A DNA stretch of 64,000 nt from JAVBJV01 sp031546815 (GTDB lineage: Bacteria; Pseudomonadota; Alphaproteobacteria; Acetobacterales; Acetobacteraceae): positions 62,001 to 126,000 of the forward strand of contig JAVBJV010000006.1 of the NCBI GenBank assembly GCA_031546815.1, in the 5' to 3' direction. The notes beneath the pieces were generated by a model. That model was not told the origin of the DNA. It ran no database searches and saw nothing but the letters and a program-made list of their open reading frames with translations. The translations under genes were made by a program, and so were the position numbers. The first letter of the stretch is position 1. Each line of letters begins with the position of its first letter. Below, one piece after another: positions 16,870 to 25,701 of the stretch.

Positions 16870-18114
16870 CTATTCGGCAGCGGCGGAAACGCTGCCCGCC
16901 CGGCGGCGGCGTTCGCGCATTTCGCTGACCTGCGCCAGCACCACGGTCGCCACGATGAAGCCCACCGACAGGAAAAACACATAACGCGGCAGGCCGTGAT
17001 CCATTACCCAGCCATACATCAGCGGGCCGGACATACCGCCCAGATTGAACCCCGTCGTCACAATGCCAAATACGCGCCCCGCCGCCCCCGGGGGCGACGC
17101 CTTGCGCACCAGCATATCGCGCGACGGCATGATCACCCCGAACATCAGCCCGGCCAGCCCCATTACCAGAACCAGAACCACAGCAGGCAGCGCAACCGCG
17201 CCGACCAGCGCCACCAGGAACGCGGCCGATCCAAAGCCCAGCGCCGCGATATCGCCATGGCGCTGCGTGCGGTCGGCAATATGCCCGCCCACCAGCACGC
17301 CGAACGCGCTGGCGGTCAGGAACGCCGTCAGCGCGATATTGGCCACAGAGTCAGGCGTGCTGAACCCGGCCATCAACGCGGCAACGGAGAAGTTCTGGAT
17401 CCCGTTCATCGACAGGCTGAGCATGGTGAAGAACACCGTCAGCCCCAGCACCACCGGCGTAAACACCGACACTTTCGCCCCGGCGGTGTCGGTCTTCTTC
17501 GCCGCAGCATGCGCATGCGCTTCGCTGGTGCGCAGCGTCAGCAGCGGAATCACCGCCACGAACGCCACCAGACCGGCCACGACCAGCGCGGTCTGCAGGC
17601 CGAATGCACGTGCCAGAAACAGCATGGTGAACGGCGCAATCGCACCGCCCAGATAACCCGCGAACGTATGGATCGAAAACGCGCGTCCAACCCGCTTTTC
17701 ACCCACCGTTGCCGACAGGATCGCGTAGTCCGCCGGGTGGTAGACACTGTTCGCCAGCCCCGCCATGGCGGATGTAATCAGCAGCCACGTATACGTGCCG
17801 GTCAGCCCGAACAGGATGAACGAACATCCCCCCAGCACCAGCCCGGCGATCAGCACTGCGCGCCCACCCAGTCGGTCGACCAGAAAGCCCATCGGCGTCT
17901 GGGTGAGGAACGTGACGATGTTGAACACCGTCAGCGCCACCCCCAGTTCGACGAAGCCTACGCCCATCGCATCGCGCAACATGAAGAACAGCGGCGGCAG
18001 CACCAGAATATGGAAATGGCTGATCAGATGCGCGCCCGAGATCGCCGCCAGCGTGCGGAGTTCTCCCGGTGCCCATCCGGTCTGTACAGGCATCGCCATA
18101 TCAGTGCTGCTCAT
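16870..18114 (-). CDS. MFS transporter
   Basis: A 414-residue major-facilitator protein with about 12 membrane helices. The loop 2-3 motif A is GFLVDRLGGRAVL, and a repeat-half copy is GGHIADRTQRHG. A long cytoplasmic loop between helices 6 and 7 carries a His/Ala-rich stretch SEAHAHAAAKK. It is not a close copy of the MFS gene on the other side of hslVU. Fourteen bases separate its start from the stop of the upstream FAH-family gene, so it is probably cotranscribed and may import the acid that gene handles. That is inferred. Confidence 0.85.
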   Translation of the reverse strand: MSSTDMAMPVQTGWAPGELRTLAAISGAHLISHFHILVLPPLFFMLRDAMGVGFVELGVALTVFNIVTFLTQTPMGFLVDRLGGRAVLIAGLVLGGCSFILFGLTGTYTWLLITSAMAGLANSVYHPADYAILSATVGEKRVGRAFSIHTFAGYLGGAIAPFTMLFLARAFGLQTALVVAGLVAFVAVIPLLTLRTSEAHAHAAAKKTDTAGAKVSVFTPVVLGLTVFFTMLSLSMNGIQNFSVAALMAGFSTPDSVANIALTAFLTASAFGVLVGGHIADRTQRHGDIAALGFGSAAFLVALVGAVALPAVVLVLVMGLAGLMFGVIMPSRDMLVRKASPPGAAGRVFGIVTTGFNLGGMSGPLMYGWVMDHGLPRYVFFLSVGFIVATVVLAQVSEMRERRRRAGSVSAAAE

Positions 18115-18128
18115 CCGCGTTTTTCCTG

Positions 18129-18974
18129 TCAGGCCGCGATTGTTTTCTGAGTCTGTGTGCCGAGGCCCTCAACGCCCAGATGCATCACCTGCCCCGGCTT
18201 CAGGAACACCGGCGCGGGCTTCACACCCATACCCACACCCGGCGGCGTGCCGGTCGAGATGATGTCGCCCGGATGCAGCGTCATGAAATGGCTGACATAC
18301 GAGACCAGCTTCTTCACCCCGAAGATCATCGTGCCGGTGGTGCCCTTCTGGTAGCGATGGCCATCAACGTCGCAGAACATCGCAAGCTTCTGCGGGTCGG
18401 CCACTTCGTCCTTCGTGACCATCCACGGGCCGATCGGGCCGAACGTGTCGCAGCCCTTGCCCTTGTCCCACTGGCCGCCGCGTTCGATCTGGAATTCGCG
18501 CTCGGACACGTCGTTCACCACGCAATACCCGGCCACGTGGTCCAGCGCCTGTTCTTCCGACACGTAACGCGCGGTCGAGCCGATCACGATGCCCAGTTCG
18601 ACTTCCCAGTCGGTCTTCTGCGAATGGCGCGGGATCATCACGTCGTCGTTCGGGCCGACAATGGCGCCCAGCGACTTCAGGAACACGATGGGTTCCTTGG
18701 GGATCGGCGCGCCGGCTTCGGCGGCATGGTCGGCATAGTTCAGGCCGATGCAGACGAAATTCTTCATCCCCGTCACGCAAGGCCCGATGCGCGGCGTGCC
18801 CGGCACTTTCGGCAGGCTGTTCACGTCCAGCCCGGCCAGCTTCGTCAGCCCCGCCGGAGACAGCACATCCCCTGCAATGTCGGGCACCACGGCGGACAGG
18901 TCGCGCAGCGCGCCATCCTTGTCCAGCATTCCGGGCTTTTCGCCCCCAACAGGTCCCCAGCGTAGCAGCTTCAT
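18129..18974 (-). CDS. Fumarylacetoacetate hydrolase family protein
   Basis: A 281-residue FAH-family enzyme. After an N-terminal domain containing LLRWGPVGGEKPG, the catalytic domain has the metal ligands in DWEVELGIVIG, the conserved GYCVVNDVSEREFQ and the C-terminal STGTPPGVGMG loop. Relatives include 2-keto-4-pentenoate hydratases, oxaloacetate decarboxylases, 2,4-diketo-3-deoxy-L-fuconate hydrolase and acylpyruvases. The exact reaction is not determinable. It is upstream of an MFS gene in the same orientation, suggesting a catabolic uptake unit. AGGGG lies ahead of its ATG. Confidence 0.88.
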   Translation of the reverse strand: MKLLRWGPVGGEKPGMLDKDGALRDLSAVVPDIAGDVLSPAGLTKLAGLDVNSLPKVPGTPRIGPCVTGMKNFVCIGLNYADHAAEAGAPIPKEPIVFLKSLGAIVGPNDDVMIPRHSQKTDWEVELGIVIGSTARYVSEEQALDHVAGYCVVNDVSEREFQIERGGQWDKGKGCDTFGPIGPWMVTKDEVADPQKLAMFCDVDGHRYQKGTTGTMIFGVKKLVSYVSHFMTLHPGDIISTGTPPGVGMGVKPAPVFLKPGQVMHLGVEGLGTQTQKTIAA

Positions 18975-19033
18975 CGGTCGTTACCCCTAAGTGGTATTAA
19001 AGACAGGGCGGAAATCTGCCCCATCGCCTGCGG

Positions 19034-19096
19034 GATAGAAAGCCCGCTTCTATCACGTGATCCGATAGAATCATTTCTAATTCTTCAAAAGAAGAA
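19034..19096. promoter_or_regulatory. Clustered inverted repeats in the divergent FAH/phosphate-acyltransferase promoter region
   Basis: The 217-base gap is much richer in A+T than the flanking genes. GATAGAA (19034-19040), TTCTATC (19048-19054) and GATAGAA (19064-19070) alternate in orientation, so two mutually exclusive stems can form. The perfect 10-base palindrome ATCACGTGAT is at 19052-19061. TTCTTC-AAAA-GAAGAA is at 19081-19096. These are likely regulator sites or leader stems for one or both divergent units; the regulator is unknown. Confidence 0.45.
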
Positions 19097-19191
19097 ACAG
19101 TTGAGTTCTTAACACACCAGATAAATAACCAACTACTTTAGAAATCTACATTTTATTTGCGCCCCGAATTCAAATTACCGACAGTATTCGC

Positions 19192-20184
19192 ATGACCCAT
19201 GCAGAAACCACACAGCAGCCCTATTTTAAGCCCTCGCTGTCCGAGCGTTCCTCGCATCCACGGCTCGAACGTCTGTTCGCCTGTGCCGCCAGCGCACCTC
19301 CGCCGCTCTGCGCTGTTGTGCATGTGACCGACCCGAATGCACTGGCCAGCGCCGTGCACGCGGCCGAGGAAGGCATCCTACGCCCGGTGCTGATCGGCCC
19401 GGAAAAGCAGATCCGCACCATGGCCGATGAACGTCAGCTCGACCTGACCGACATCGAGATCCGGCCATCCGATTACACGCAACGTTCGCTCACCATGGCG
19501 CTGGATCTGGCACGCGGGAAACAGGTGCAGGCGCTGATGCAGGGCACCGCCGACAACACCCCGCTGCTGAACGCGGTGCTGGCCTCGAACAGCGGGCTGC
19601 ATACGGAAAATCGCATCAGCCACATCTATGTGTTCGACGTCCCCAGCTATCACAAGCCGCTGTTCATCTCAGATGCGGTCGTCAATGCCACGCCCGATCT
19701 CGAGGTAAAGACCGATATCATCCGCAATGCGGTGGACCTGTTCCGGACCATGGGGATGGGGGAACCCAAGATCGCCATTCTGGCCGCGCACACCCACGTC
19801 ACCCGCAAGCTTCCCGCCACGATCGACGCCGCAAGTCTGTGCAAACAGGTCGAGCGCGGGCAGATCGAGGGGGCCATCCTGGACGGCCCGCTAACGTTCG
19901 ACATCGCCATCAACGCCGATGTGGCCCATGCGCACGGTATTTTCGGGCACGTGGTGGGCGATGCCGATGTCCTGCTGGTGCCGAATATTGAAGCTGGCAA
20001 GATTCTGGAAAGGCAGCTGCGCTATTTTGCCAAGGCAGAAGGGGCTGGACTTCTGCTAGGAACCAGCCTGCCTGTCATCCTGACCGACAGAAACGATACG
20101 CCTCTGGTCCGACTGATGTCCGCTGCCCTCGCATCGGTCGTCCACACCGCCCAGTTAGAGAATCGCGAATTACATGCGATATAG
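19192..20184 (+). CDS. Phosphate acetyl/butyryltransferase family protein (copy 1)
   Basis: A 330-residue enzyme of the phosphate acetyl/butyryltransferase family (PTA_PTB), which interconverts acyl-CoA and acyl phosphate. The fold-typical segments IGPEKQIRTMA, VFDVPSYHKPLFISDA, the Ala/His-rich strand before VTRKLPATIDAASLCK, and GAILDGPLTFDIAIN are present. It lacks the extra N-terminal domain of long Pta. An Arg/Leu/Glu-rich N-terminal extension of about 35 residues precedes the domain. A paralogue follows 46 bases downstream. No acetate or butyrate kinase gene is adjacent. Confidence 0.85.
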   Translation: MTHAETTQQPYFKPSLSERSSHPRLERLFACAASAPPPLCAVVHVTDPNALASAVHAAEEGILRPVLIGPEKQIRTMADERQLDLTDIEIRPSDYTQRSLTMALDLARGKQVQALMQGTADNTPLLNAVLASNSGLHTENRISHIYVFDVPSYHKPLFISDAVVNATPDLEVKTDIIRNAVDLFRTMGMGEPKIAILAAHTHVTRKLPATIDAASLCKQVERGQIEGAILDGPLTFDIAINADVAHAHGIFGHVVGDADVLLVPNIEAGKILERQLRYFAKAEGAGLLLGTSLPVILTDRNDTPLVRLMSAALASVVHTAQLENRELHAI

Positions 20185-20230
20185 AATGGCGCGTTAGCCC
20201 TTTTGCCTGCGTGGCGGAGAAAACCTGATT

Positions 20231-21193
20231 ATGAGCAAGCTGCCCCCCTCGACCGACCTGCTGATGGCCGATCTGCGTCGGTTCCCACATCTGTCCAAGA
20301 TGGTCGAGGACGCGCAGAAGATCCCGACGCAGATCTGCGCCGTTGCGCACCCGTGCGACGAGGAAAGTCTGGAAGGACCGCTCTCGGCCGCCAAGCTTGG
20401 CATCATGACGCCCATTCTGGTCGGCCCCGAAGCCCGTATCCGCGAAGTTGCCCTGGCTGGCGGGCACGACCTGACCGGAATCGAGATCGTCGATACGCCG
20501 CACAGCCACGCCTCGGCCGAAATGGCGGTGTCTCTGGCGCATACCGGGCGCGCACAGGCAGTGATGAAGGGCAGCCTGCATTCGGACGAATTGCTGGAAG
20601 CCGTGATGGACCGCACCAACGGCCTGCGCACCGGGCGGCGGATCAGCCATGTGTTCGCGTTCGATGTGCCCAGCTATCACAAGACGCTGTTCATCACCGA
20701 TGCGGCCGTGAACATTTTCCCGGACCTGCCGACCAAGGTCGACACCGTGCAAAACGTGATCGACCTGTGCCACGCGCTAGGCATCAAGGCACCGAAAATC
20801 GCCATCCTGTCGGCGGTGGAAACCGTGAACCCGAAGATCCCCAGCACACTGGAAGCGGCGGCGCTGTGCAAGATGGCCGATCGCGGCCAGATCCGGGGCG
20901 GTATTCTGGATGGCCCGCTGGCGTTCGATAACGCAATCAGCGCCGAAGCCGCGCGCATCAAGGGGATCGTCAGTCCGGTCTCGGGCGATGCCGATGTGCT
21001 GCTGGTGCCGGATCTGGAAGCGGGCAACATGCTGGCCAAGCAGCTGCGCTATCTGGCCGGGGCCGATGGCGCGGGCATCCTGCTGGGCACACGCCTGCCG
21101 GTGGTGCTGACCAGCCGTGCGGACAGCACAACGGCACGTCTGGCGTCGGTCGCGCTGGCCAGCCTGCTGGCGCACGCAAAACTCTCCGCCTGA
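20231..21193 (+). CDS. Phosphate acetyl/butyryltransferase family protein (copy 2)
   Basis: A 320-residue paralogue of the preceding gene, with the same landmarks: LVGPEARIREVA, FAFDVPSYHKTLFITDA, VNPKIPSTLEAAALCKMADR, GGILDGPLAFDNAIS, SGDADVLLVPDLEAGNMLAKQL. The two proteins align over nearly their full length, so they probably arose by tandem duplication and then diverged. It may use a different acyl group from copy 1, which would fit with PHA metabolism in this organism, but that is inference. A GC-rich hairpin follows its stop. Confidence 0.87.
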   Translation: MSKLPPSTDLLMADLRRFPHLSKMVEDAQKIPTQICAVAHPCDEESLEGPLSAAKLGIMTPILVGPEARIREVALAGGHDLTGIEIVDTPHSHASAEMAVSLAHTGRAQAVMKGSLHSDELLEAVMDRTNGLRTGRRISHVFAFDVPSYHKTLFITDAAVNIFPDLPTKVDTVQNVIDLCHALGIKAPKIAILSAVETVNPKIPSTLEAAALCKMADRGQIRGGILDGPLAFDNAISAEAARIKGIVSPVSGDADVLLVPDLEAGNMLAKQLRYLAGADGAGILLGTRLPVVLTSRADSTTARLASVALASLLAHAKLSA

Positions 21194-21201
21194 GGTATGA
21201 C

Positions 21202-21221
21202 GCGCCCCGGTAACGGGGCGC
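21202..21221 (+). terminator. Hairpin after the second phosphate acyltransferase
   Basis: Perfect 8-base inverted repeat GCGCCCCG (21202-21209) and CGGGGCGC (21214-21221) with a 4-base loop. It lies 8 bases past the stop. No T tract follows, so it is a weak or Rho-assisted terminator at best, or a stabilising 3' stem. Confidence 0.45.
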
Positions 21222-21258
21222 TGTCTACAAACGCAGCAACTTCCGCTAAGACCGGCGG

Positions 21259-22644
21259 ATGACAAGCATCGCTCTCCATCCATGGCGTAACGAAGCACGG
21301 GCGATGTTTGCGCTGGCGTGGCCCATCGTGCTGACCAACCTGTCGCAGATGGTGCTGACCGCGACCGATATCGCGATGCTCGGGCATTTCTCGTCCGAGG
21401 CGATGGCCGCGGCGACGATTGGCGGCAATCTGTATTACCTGTTCTTCCCGGTGATCTTCGGCATCGCGATGGGGGCCGCCCCGATGCTGGCCTATGCGCG
21501 CGGGCGCAAGCTGCACCATGTGCGCGACATGCGCCGCACGGTGCGTCAGGGCTTCTGGGCCTGCGCCTTTGTCATCATCCCGGTCTGGCTGGCGCTGTGG
21601 AATGCGGCACCCATCCTGCGCGTGCTGGGGCAGACGGACGAGATGGCCGTGCTGGCACAGGAATTCACCCGCCCGCTGATGTGGGGGTTGCTGCCGTTCG
21701 GCTGGTTCATGGTGCTGCGTGGCTTCATCGCCGCGCTGGAACGCCCGCATGCGGCGCTGGTGATCACCGTGATCGCCATCCTGTTCAACGCGCTGGCGGA
21801 CTGGGTGCTGATCTTCGGGCACCTTGGTTTTCCCGCCATGGGCATCACCGGCGCAGGCATAGCGAGCTCTCTGTCCAATCTATTCATGTTCTTGGGTCTG
21901 CTGATCGCCATCCGGCTGGACCGGCGCATGCGGCGCTTCCAGTTGATGGGACGTTTCTGGCGCGCAGACTGGTCGCGGTTTCGGTCGCTGTTACGTATTG
22001 GTGTGCCGATCAGCCTGACCTTCCTGTTCGAGACCAGCGTGTTCAACGCGGCAGCGTTCATGATGGGCTGGATCTCGGTTGCATCCGTCGCGGCACACGC
22101 GATTGCGATCAACACGGCAGCGCTGATGTTCATGATCCCGATGGGCCTGTCGCAAGCCGCAACAGCGCGCGTGGGGCTGGCGCTGGGTGCCCGCAACCCG
22201 CGTGGCGCGGTGCATGCGGGCTGGACGGCGATGGCGATGACGGTGGGCTGCATGGCGCTGACCGCGACGCTGCTGATCGGTTTTCCGCACTGGATCATCA
22301 ACATATTCCTCAGCCCGCACGACCCTGCGGCGGAAGCGGTGACGAAGCTGGCTATTGGCTTCCTGTTCCTGGCCGGGCTGTTCCAGTTCGCCGACGGCTT
22401 GCAGGCCGTGGCATCGGGCGCATTACGCGGCCTTGCCGACACCCGCGCCCCGATGATCTTCGCCGCCTGCGGCTACTGGGGCATCGGCCTGCCAACCGGT
22501 GCGCTGCTAGCCTTCGGGGTCGGATGGGACGGCTACGGAATCTGGAGCGGTCTGGTGATCGGCCTGTTCGCTGTGTCCATCATGCTTGTTTTGCGTTGGG
22601 CGCAGTGGGCAAGGCAAACGCAGGCTACCCCTCCGGCCGCGTGA
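21259..22644 (+). CDS. MATE family efflux transporter
   Basis: A 461-residue multidrug and toxic compound extrusion (MATE, NorM-like) protein with 12 predicted membrane helices in two homologous halves. Typical features are the first helix AMFALAWPIVLTNLSQMVL, the short TATDIAMLGHFS segment, and the second-half counterpart around SQAATARVGLALGARNPRGA. It would export cationic compounds using a Na+ or H+ gradient. The C-terminal coding end overlaps the end of the convergent DUF454 gene by 20 bases. Confidence 0.92.
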   Translation: MTSIALHPWRNEARAMFALAWPIVLTNLSQMVLTATDIAMLGHFSSEAMAAATIGGNLYYLFFPVIFGIAMGAAPMLAYARGRKLHHVRDMRRTVRQGFWACAFVIIPVWLALWNAAPILRVLGQTDEMAVLAQEFTRPLMWGLLPFGWFMVLRGFIAALERPHAALVITVIAILFNALADWVLIFGHLGFPAMGITGAGIASSLSNLFMFLGLLIAIRLDRRMRRFQLMGRFWRADWSRFRSLLRIGVPISLTFLFETSVFNAAAFMMGWISVASVAAHAIAINTAALMFMIPMGLSQAATARVGLALGARNPRGAVHAGWTAMAMTVGCMALTATLLIGFPHWIINIFLSPHDPAAEAVTKLAIGFLFLAGLFQFADGLQAVASGALRGLADTRAPMIFAACGYWGIGLPTGALLAFGVGWDGYGIWSGLVIGLFAVSIMLVLRWAQWARQTQATPPAA

Positions 22645-23026
22645 ACACATACGCCGCCGCCAGCGTCATGCACGTATAAGCCACCGCCAACGCCCAGCCC
22701 GGTGCGCCGCTGAACCATGCCAGCACGGCACCCAGCACGATGCTCGCCCCGGCCAGCAGCTTTGCCTTGCGTGGGATAATGCCCCCCGCGCGCCACGCCA
22801 CCACCGACGGGCCGAGCACCGGATGGCGCAGCAACCACGTCTCGAACCGCATTGACGACCGGCTGAAGCACCACGCAGCCAGGATCAGAAACACCACGCC
22901 CGGCACCATCGGCAGCACCAGACCGATCACGCCGATCACCACGCATACCCAGCCGCATGCGAACAGCACCGCGCGTCCCACATGGGATCTGACAAAAACA
23001 GCAAACGCAGTCGGCCGAAGCATCAT
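22625..23026 (-). CDS. DUF454 (YbaN-like) inner-membrane protein
   Basis: A 133-residue membrane protein with three or four helices. It matches the DUF454/YbaN pattern: a first helix, then IGVIGLVLPMVPGVVFLILAAWCFSRSS and the ETWLLRHPVLGP motif. Function is unknown across the family. It overlaps the convergent MATE gene by 20 bases at the 3' end. A perfect hairpin separates it from the upstream amidohydrolase gene. Confidence 0.85.
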   Translation of the reverse strand: MMLRPTAFAVFVRSHVGRAVLFACGWVCVVIGVIGLVLPMVPGVVFLILAAWCFSRSSMRFETWLLRHPVLGPSVVAWRAGGIIPRKAKLLAGASIVLGAVLAWFSGAPGWALAVAYTCMTLAAAYVFTRPEG

Positions 23027-23042
23027 GCCGGTCCTTCACAAA

Positions 23043-23070
23043 CACGGCCATACAGTCCCGTATGGCCGTG
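23043..23070 (-). terminator. Hairpin downstream of the M20 amidohydrolase gene
   Basis: Perfect 11-base inverted repeat CACGGCCATAC (23043-23053) and GTATGGCCGTG (23060-23070) with a 6-base loop, 9 bases past the amidohydrolase stop. On the minus strand it is followed by GTTTGTG, a weak T-rich tail. It probably ends the amidohydrolase message before the DUF454 gene. Confidence 0.55.
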
Positions 23071-23078
23071 CCCGTCAA

Positions 23079-24494
23079 TCATACTTTCGACATATCCAGC
23101 GCCGGCTTCACATCCGCCGGCAGAGGCGGCTTGTAACCATTGCCCGTGCGCGCCTTCAGATCTTCCTTGGCGCGCACGATCAGATCCGGGTTGGTCAGCA
23201 CATCGACCGCCGTGCCCGCCATGATCTTCGCCACATGCACCAGCCCCTTGTGTGCCGCCGCATTCTTGCCCTGCGCGGTCAGCTGCCACGAATGGCCCGG
23301 CGTGCCGATCGCGTATGTCGCACCATCGGCCTGCACCGTCGGCACCACCCAGCTCACGTCACCCACATCGGTGGATCCCACCATCGGCACGCGCGGCGCA
23401 TCCATCGGCACCACCGCATCGCACAGCGGCGACTCGGTAGGCTTCATTCCCGCACGACGATACGCCGTGGCAATTTCCTCGGCGGTCAGAGACTTCTGGA
23501 TCTCGCGCGCGAACTTGCGGTCTTCCTCGTCGAACGGCGGCGGGCCGAGGCGCTGGAAATTTTCATACATCGCCTGTTCCAGCGGCGTGTTGCCGATCAG
23601 GTTCGACACCGCGCTGATTACCTGAGTGCTGACTTCCGTTTCCGTCATCAGCGCCGCGCCATCGGCGATCTTGCGCACGCGCGTCACCAGGTCGGTCAGT
23701 TCTTCCAGATTGCGCGCGCGGATCAGGTAACGCACCTTCGCCGTGCCCTGCACCACGTTCGGTGCCACACCACCCGCATCGAGATACGCGTAATGCACAC
23801 GCGCATCGCTCGGCATGTGTTCGCGCATGTAATTGACGCCGACATTCATCAGCTCCACCGCATCCAGCGCGCTGCGGCCCAGATGCGGCGCGGCGGCGGC
23901 GTGCGCGGTGCGGCCCTTGAACGAGAAGTCGATGCGGGTATTCGCCAGCGACCGTGCCTCGTTCACGCCCGAGAACGCATTCGGGTGCCAGGTGATCGCG
24001 ATGTCCACATCCCTGAACGCGCCGTCGCGCACCATGAAGCCCTTGGCAGCGCCGCCTTCTTCGGCCGGGCAACCGTAATAACGCACACGCCCCTTCACGC
24101 CATTGGCCGCCAGCCAGTCCTTCACCGCCGTTGCCGCCAGCATCGCCGCGCCACCCAGCAGGTTGTGCCCGCACCCATGACCGTTGCCATCGCCCGGGAT
24201 CGGCGTCGGCACCGCAACACCCGCTTCCTGACTCAGGCCGGGCAACGCATCGTATTCACCCAGAATGGCAATCACCGGGCCGCCCTCGCCCGCTTCGCCC
24301 ATCACGGCGGTGGGGATTCCGGCCACGTTCTTCGTCACGCGGAAACCGTGCTGTTCCAGCATCGCCGTATGTTCGGCGGCCGAACGGTGTTCGTTGTAAC
24401 ACAGCTCGGGCATGCCCCAGACGCGGTCGGACAGGCCAATGAACGGCTCGGCCTTGGCATCGGTCAGACGCCAGATTTCCTCGGTATTGCGCAT
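23079..24494 (-). CDS. M20 family metallo-amidohydrolase (AbgB-like)
   Basis: A 471-residue dinuclear-metal hydrolase of the M20 amidase branch, like p-aminobenzoyl-glutamate hydrolase subunit B. Metal-ligand regions are GHGCGHN (near 127), PAEEGGAAKG (near 163), ITWHPNAF and the C-terminal GTPGHSWQL. The dimerisation/lid domain (about 205-320) contains FKGRTAHAAAAPHLGRSALDA. It is likely cytoplasmic and cleaves an aminoacyl amide; the substrate is unknown. It lies downstream of a D-2-hydroxyacid dehydrogenase gene on the same strand. Confidence 0.88.
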   Translation of the reverse strand: MRNTEEIWRLTDAKAEPFIGLSDRVWGMPELCYNEHRSAAEHTAMLEQHGFRVTKNVAGIPTAVMGEAGEGGPVIAILGEYDALPGLSQEAGVAVPTPIPGDGNGHGCGHNLLGGAAMLAATAVKDWLAANGVKGRVRYYGCPAEEGGAAKGFMVRDGAFRDVDIAITWHPNAFSGVNEARSLANTRIDFSFKGRTAHAAAAPHLGRSALDAVELMNVGVNYMREHMPSDARVHYAYLDAGGVAPNVVQGTAKVRYLIRARNLEELTDLVTRVRKIADGAALMTETEVSTQVISAVSNLIGNTPLEQAMYENFQRLGPPPFDEEDRKFAREIQKSLTAEEIATAYRRAGMKPTESPLCDAVVPMDAPRVPMVGSTDVGDVSWVVPTVQADGATYAIGTPGHSWQLTAQGKNAAAHKGLVHVAKIMAGTAVDVLTNPDLIVRAKEDLKARTGNGYKPPLPADVKPALDMSKV

Positions 24495-24575
24495 CGATGT
24501 TCCATCGCTTTTGTGAAGAGCAGGCGCAAACTATACGCGCCCGAAAAACAAAAGCGACTCAGGAACCCGATACCT

Positions 24576-25577
24576 TCAGTACGAATCCGGCGCGATCACA
24601 TTCTGCGGACGCGAACCCACCAATGCCGCGCGCATTGTCTCGGCGCTTTTCACCCGAATGTCCTGCCATGCCTCGGGCGTATGGAACGCAGAATGCGGCG
24701 TGACGATCAGCCGCCCCTCCAGCCACTTCTCGCGCGCATGGTAAGCACGCAACAGCGTGGGCATCGGATCGACCGGGGGCTCCACCGGCACGACATCCAA
24801 CCCGACGCCGGCTAGATGTTCCATACGCAGCGCCGCTTCCATCGCGTTGATATCGACGATCGGACCGCGCGCCGTATTGATCAGCACCGCATGCTGCGGC
24901 AGCCGCGCAAGCTGCTCAGCCCCGATCATCCCGTGCGTTTCGGGGGTCAGCGGCGCGTGAATGCTCAATACGTCGGATCGACGCAGCAATTCGTTCAACG
25001 TGTTGTACCGCGTGATCCCCAGCGAGCGATCCACACCATTGGCGACATAGGGATCGTAAAACCCCACCTGCATGCCGAACGCCTTGGCCCGCAGCGCCAC
25101 CGCTGTGCCGATCCGCCCGATGCCGATGATTCCCAGCCCCTGCACATCCATCCGGCGCACCAGCGGGGTCTCCACCTGCCGCCAGGGCGCACCCTCGCGC
25201 TGCAGGTCGTGGTGCAGCGCAATCCCGCGCCGCAGCGCCAGCATCAGCGCCATCGCGTGGTCGCATACTTCCGCCGTGCCATAATCGGGCACATTGCAGA
25301 TGGTGATGTTGCGCACAGCCGCCTCGGCCCGTGGCAGACGGTCGTAGCCGACACCCATACGCACGATGGCCTTCAGTTTCGGGAAAAGGGCCAGATCCTC
25401 GGGGTGCACCTGATGGCGAAAGATCATCAGCCCGTCCGCCGCGGCGCAATCCTCGGCCGACAGATCGGCCAGCCGCTCGACGGGGCGAAACAGCACCTTC
25501 ACCCCGGGGCCGAAAATCCCGTCTTCCACCCGCTGATCGTCATACAGAGGTTCCGGATAGAGGACTGTCAGAGTCAT
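24576..25577 (-). CDS. D-2-hydroxyacid dehydrogenase family protein
   Basis: A 333-residue NAD-dependent oxidoreductase of the D-isomer 2-hydroxyacid family, nearest in character to the C-terminal-binding-protein-like subgroup. The Rossmann loop is GLGIIGIGRIGTAVALRAK. Catalytic Arg lies in NTARGPIVD, Glu in the following AGVGLDVVPVE and His in VTPHSAFHT. I chose the ATG at 25577, which has AGGGAG at 25585-25590; the frame continues 28 codons upstream with no homology-like sequence. Substrate unknown. Confidence 0.88.
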   Translation of the reverse strand: MTLTVLYPEPLYDDQRVEDGIFGPGVKVLFRPVERLADLSAEDCAAADGLMIFRHQVHPEDLALFPKLKAIVRMGVGYDRLPRAEAAVRNITICNVPDYGTAEVCDHAMALMLALRRGIALHHDLQREGAPWRQVETPLVRRMDVQGLGIIGIGRIGTAVALRAKAFGMQVGFYDPYVANGVDRSLGITRYNTLNELLRRSDVLSIHAPLTPETHGMIGAEQLARLPQHAVLINTARGPIVDINAMEAALRMEHLAGVGLDVVPVEPPVDPMPTLLRAYHAREKWLEGRLIVTPHSAFHTPEAWQDIRVKSAETMRAALVGSRPQNVIAPDSY

Positions 25578-25701
25578 TTTGGCGCTCCCTGTTTTGACTA
25601 CAGCTTTGCCCAGCCGGCACATTGGCGCAAGCACCTTGCCTAAGACGCGCACTTCCCGCACGCTGCCCCCTCAGAATCCGCATATCTGACGAGGAACCTT
25701 C

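Noticed and set aside
15095..16984. 629-codon plus-strand frame over hslUV
   Set aside because: Antisense shadow of hslU and hslV, which are unmistakable.
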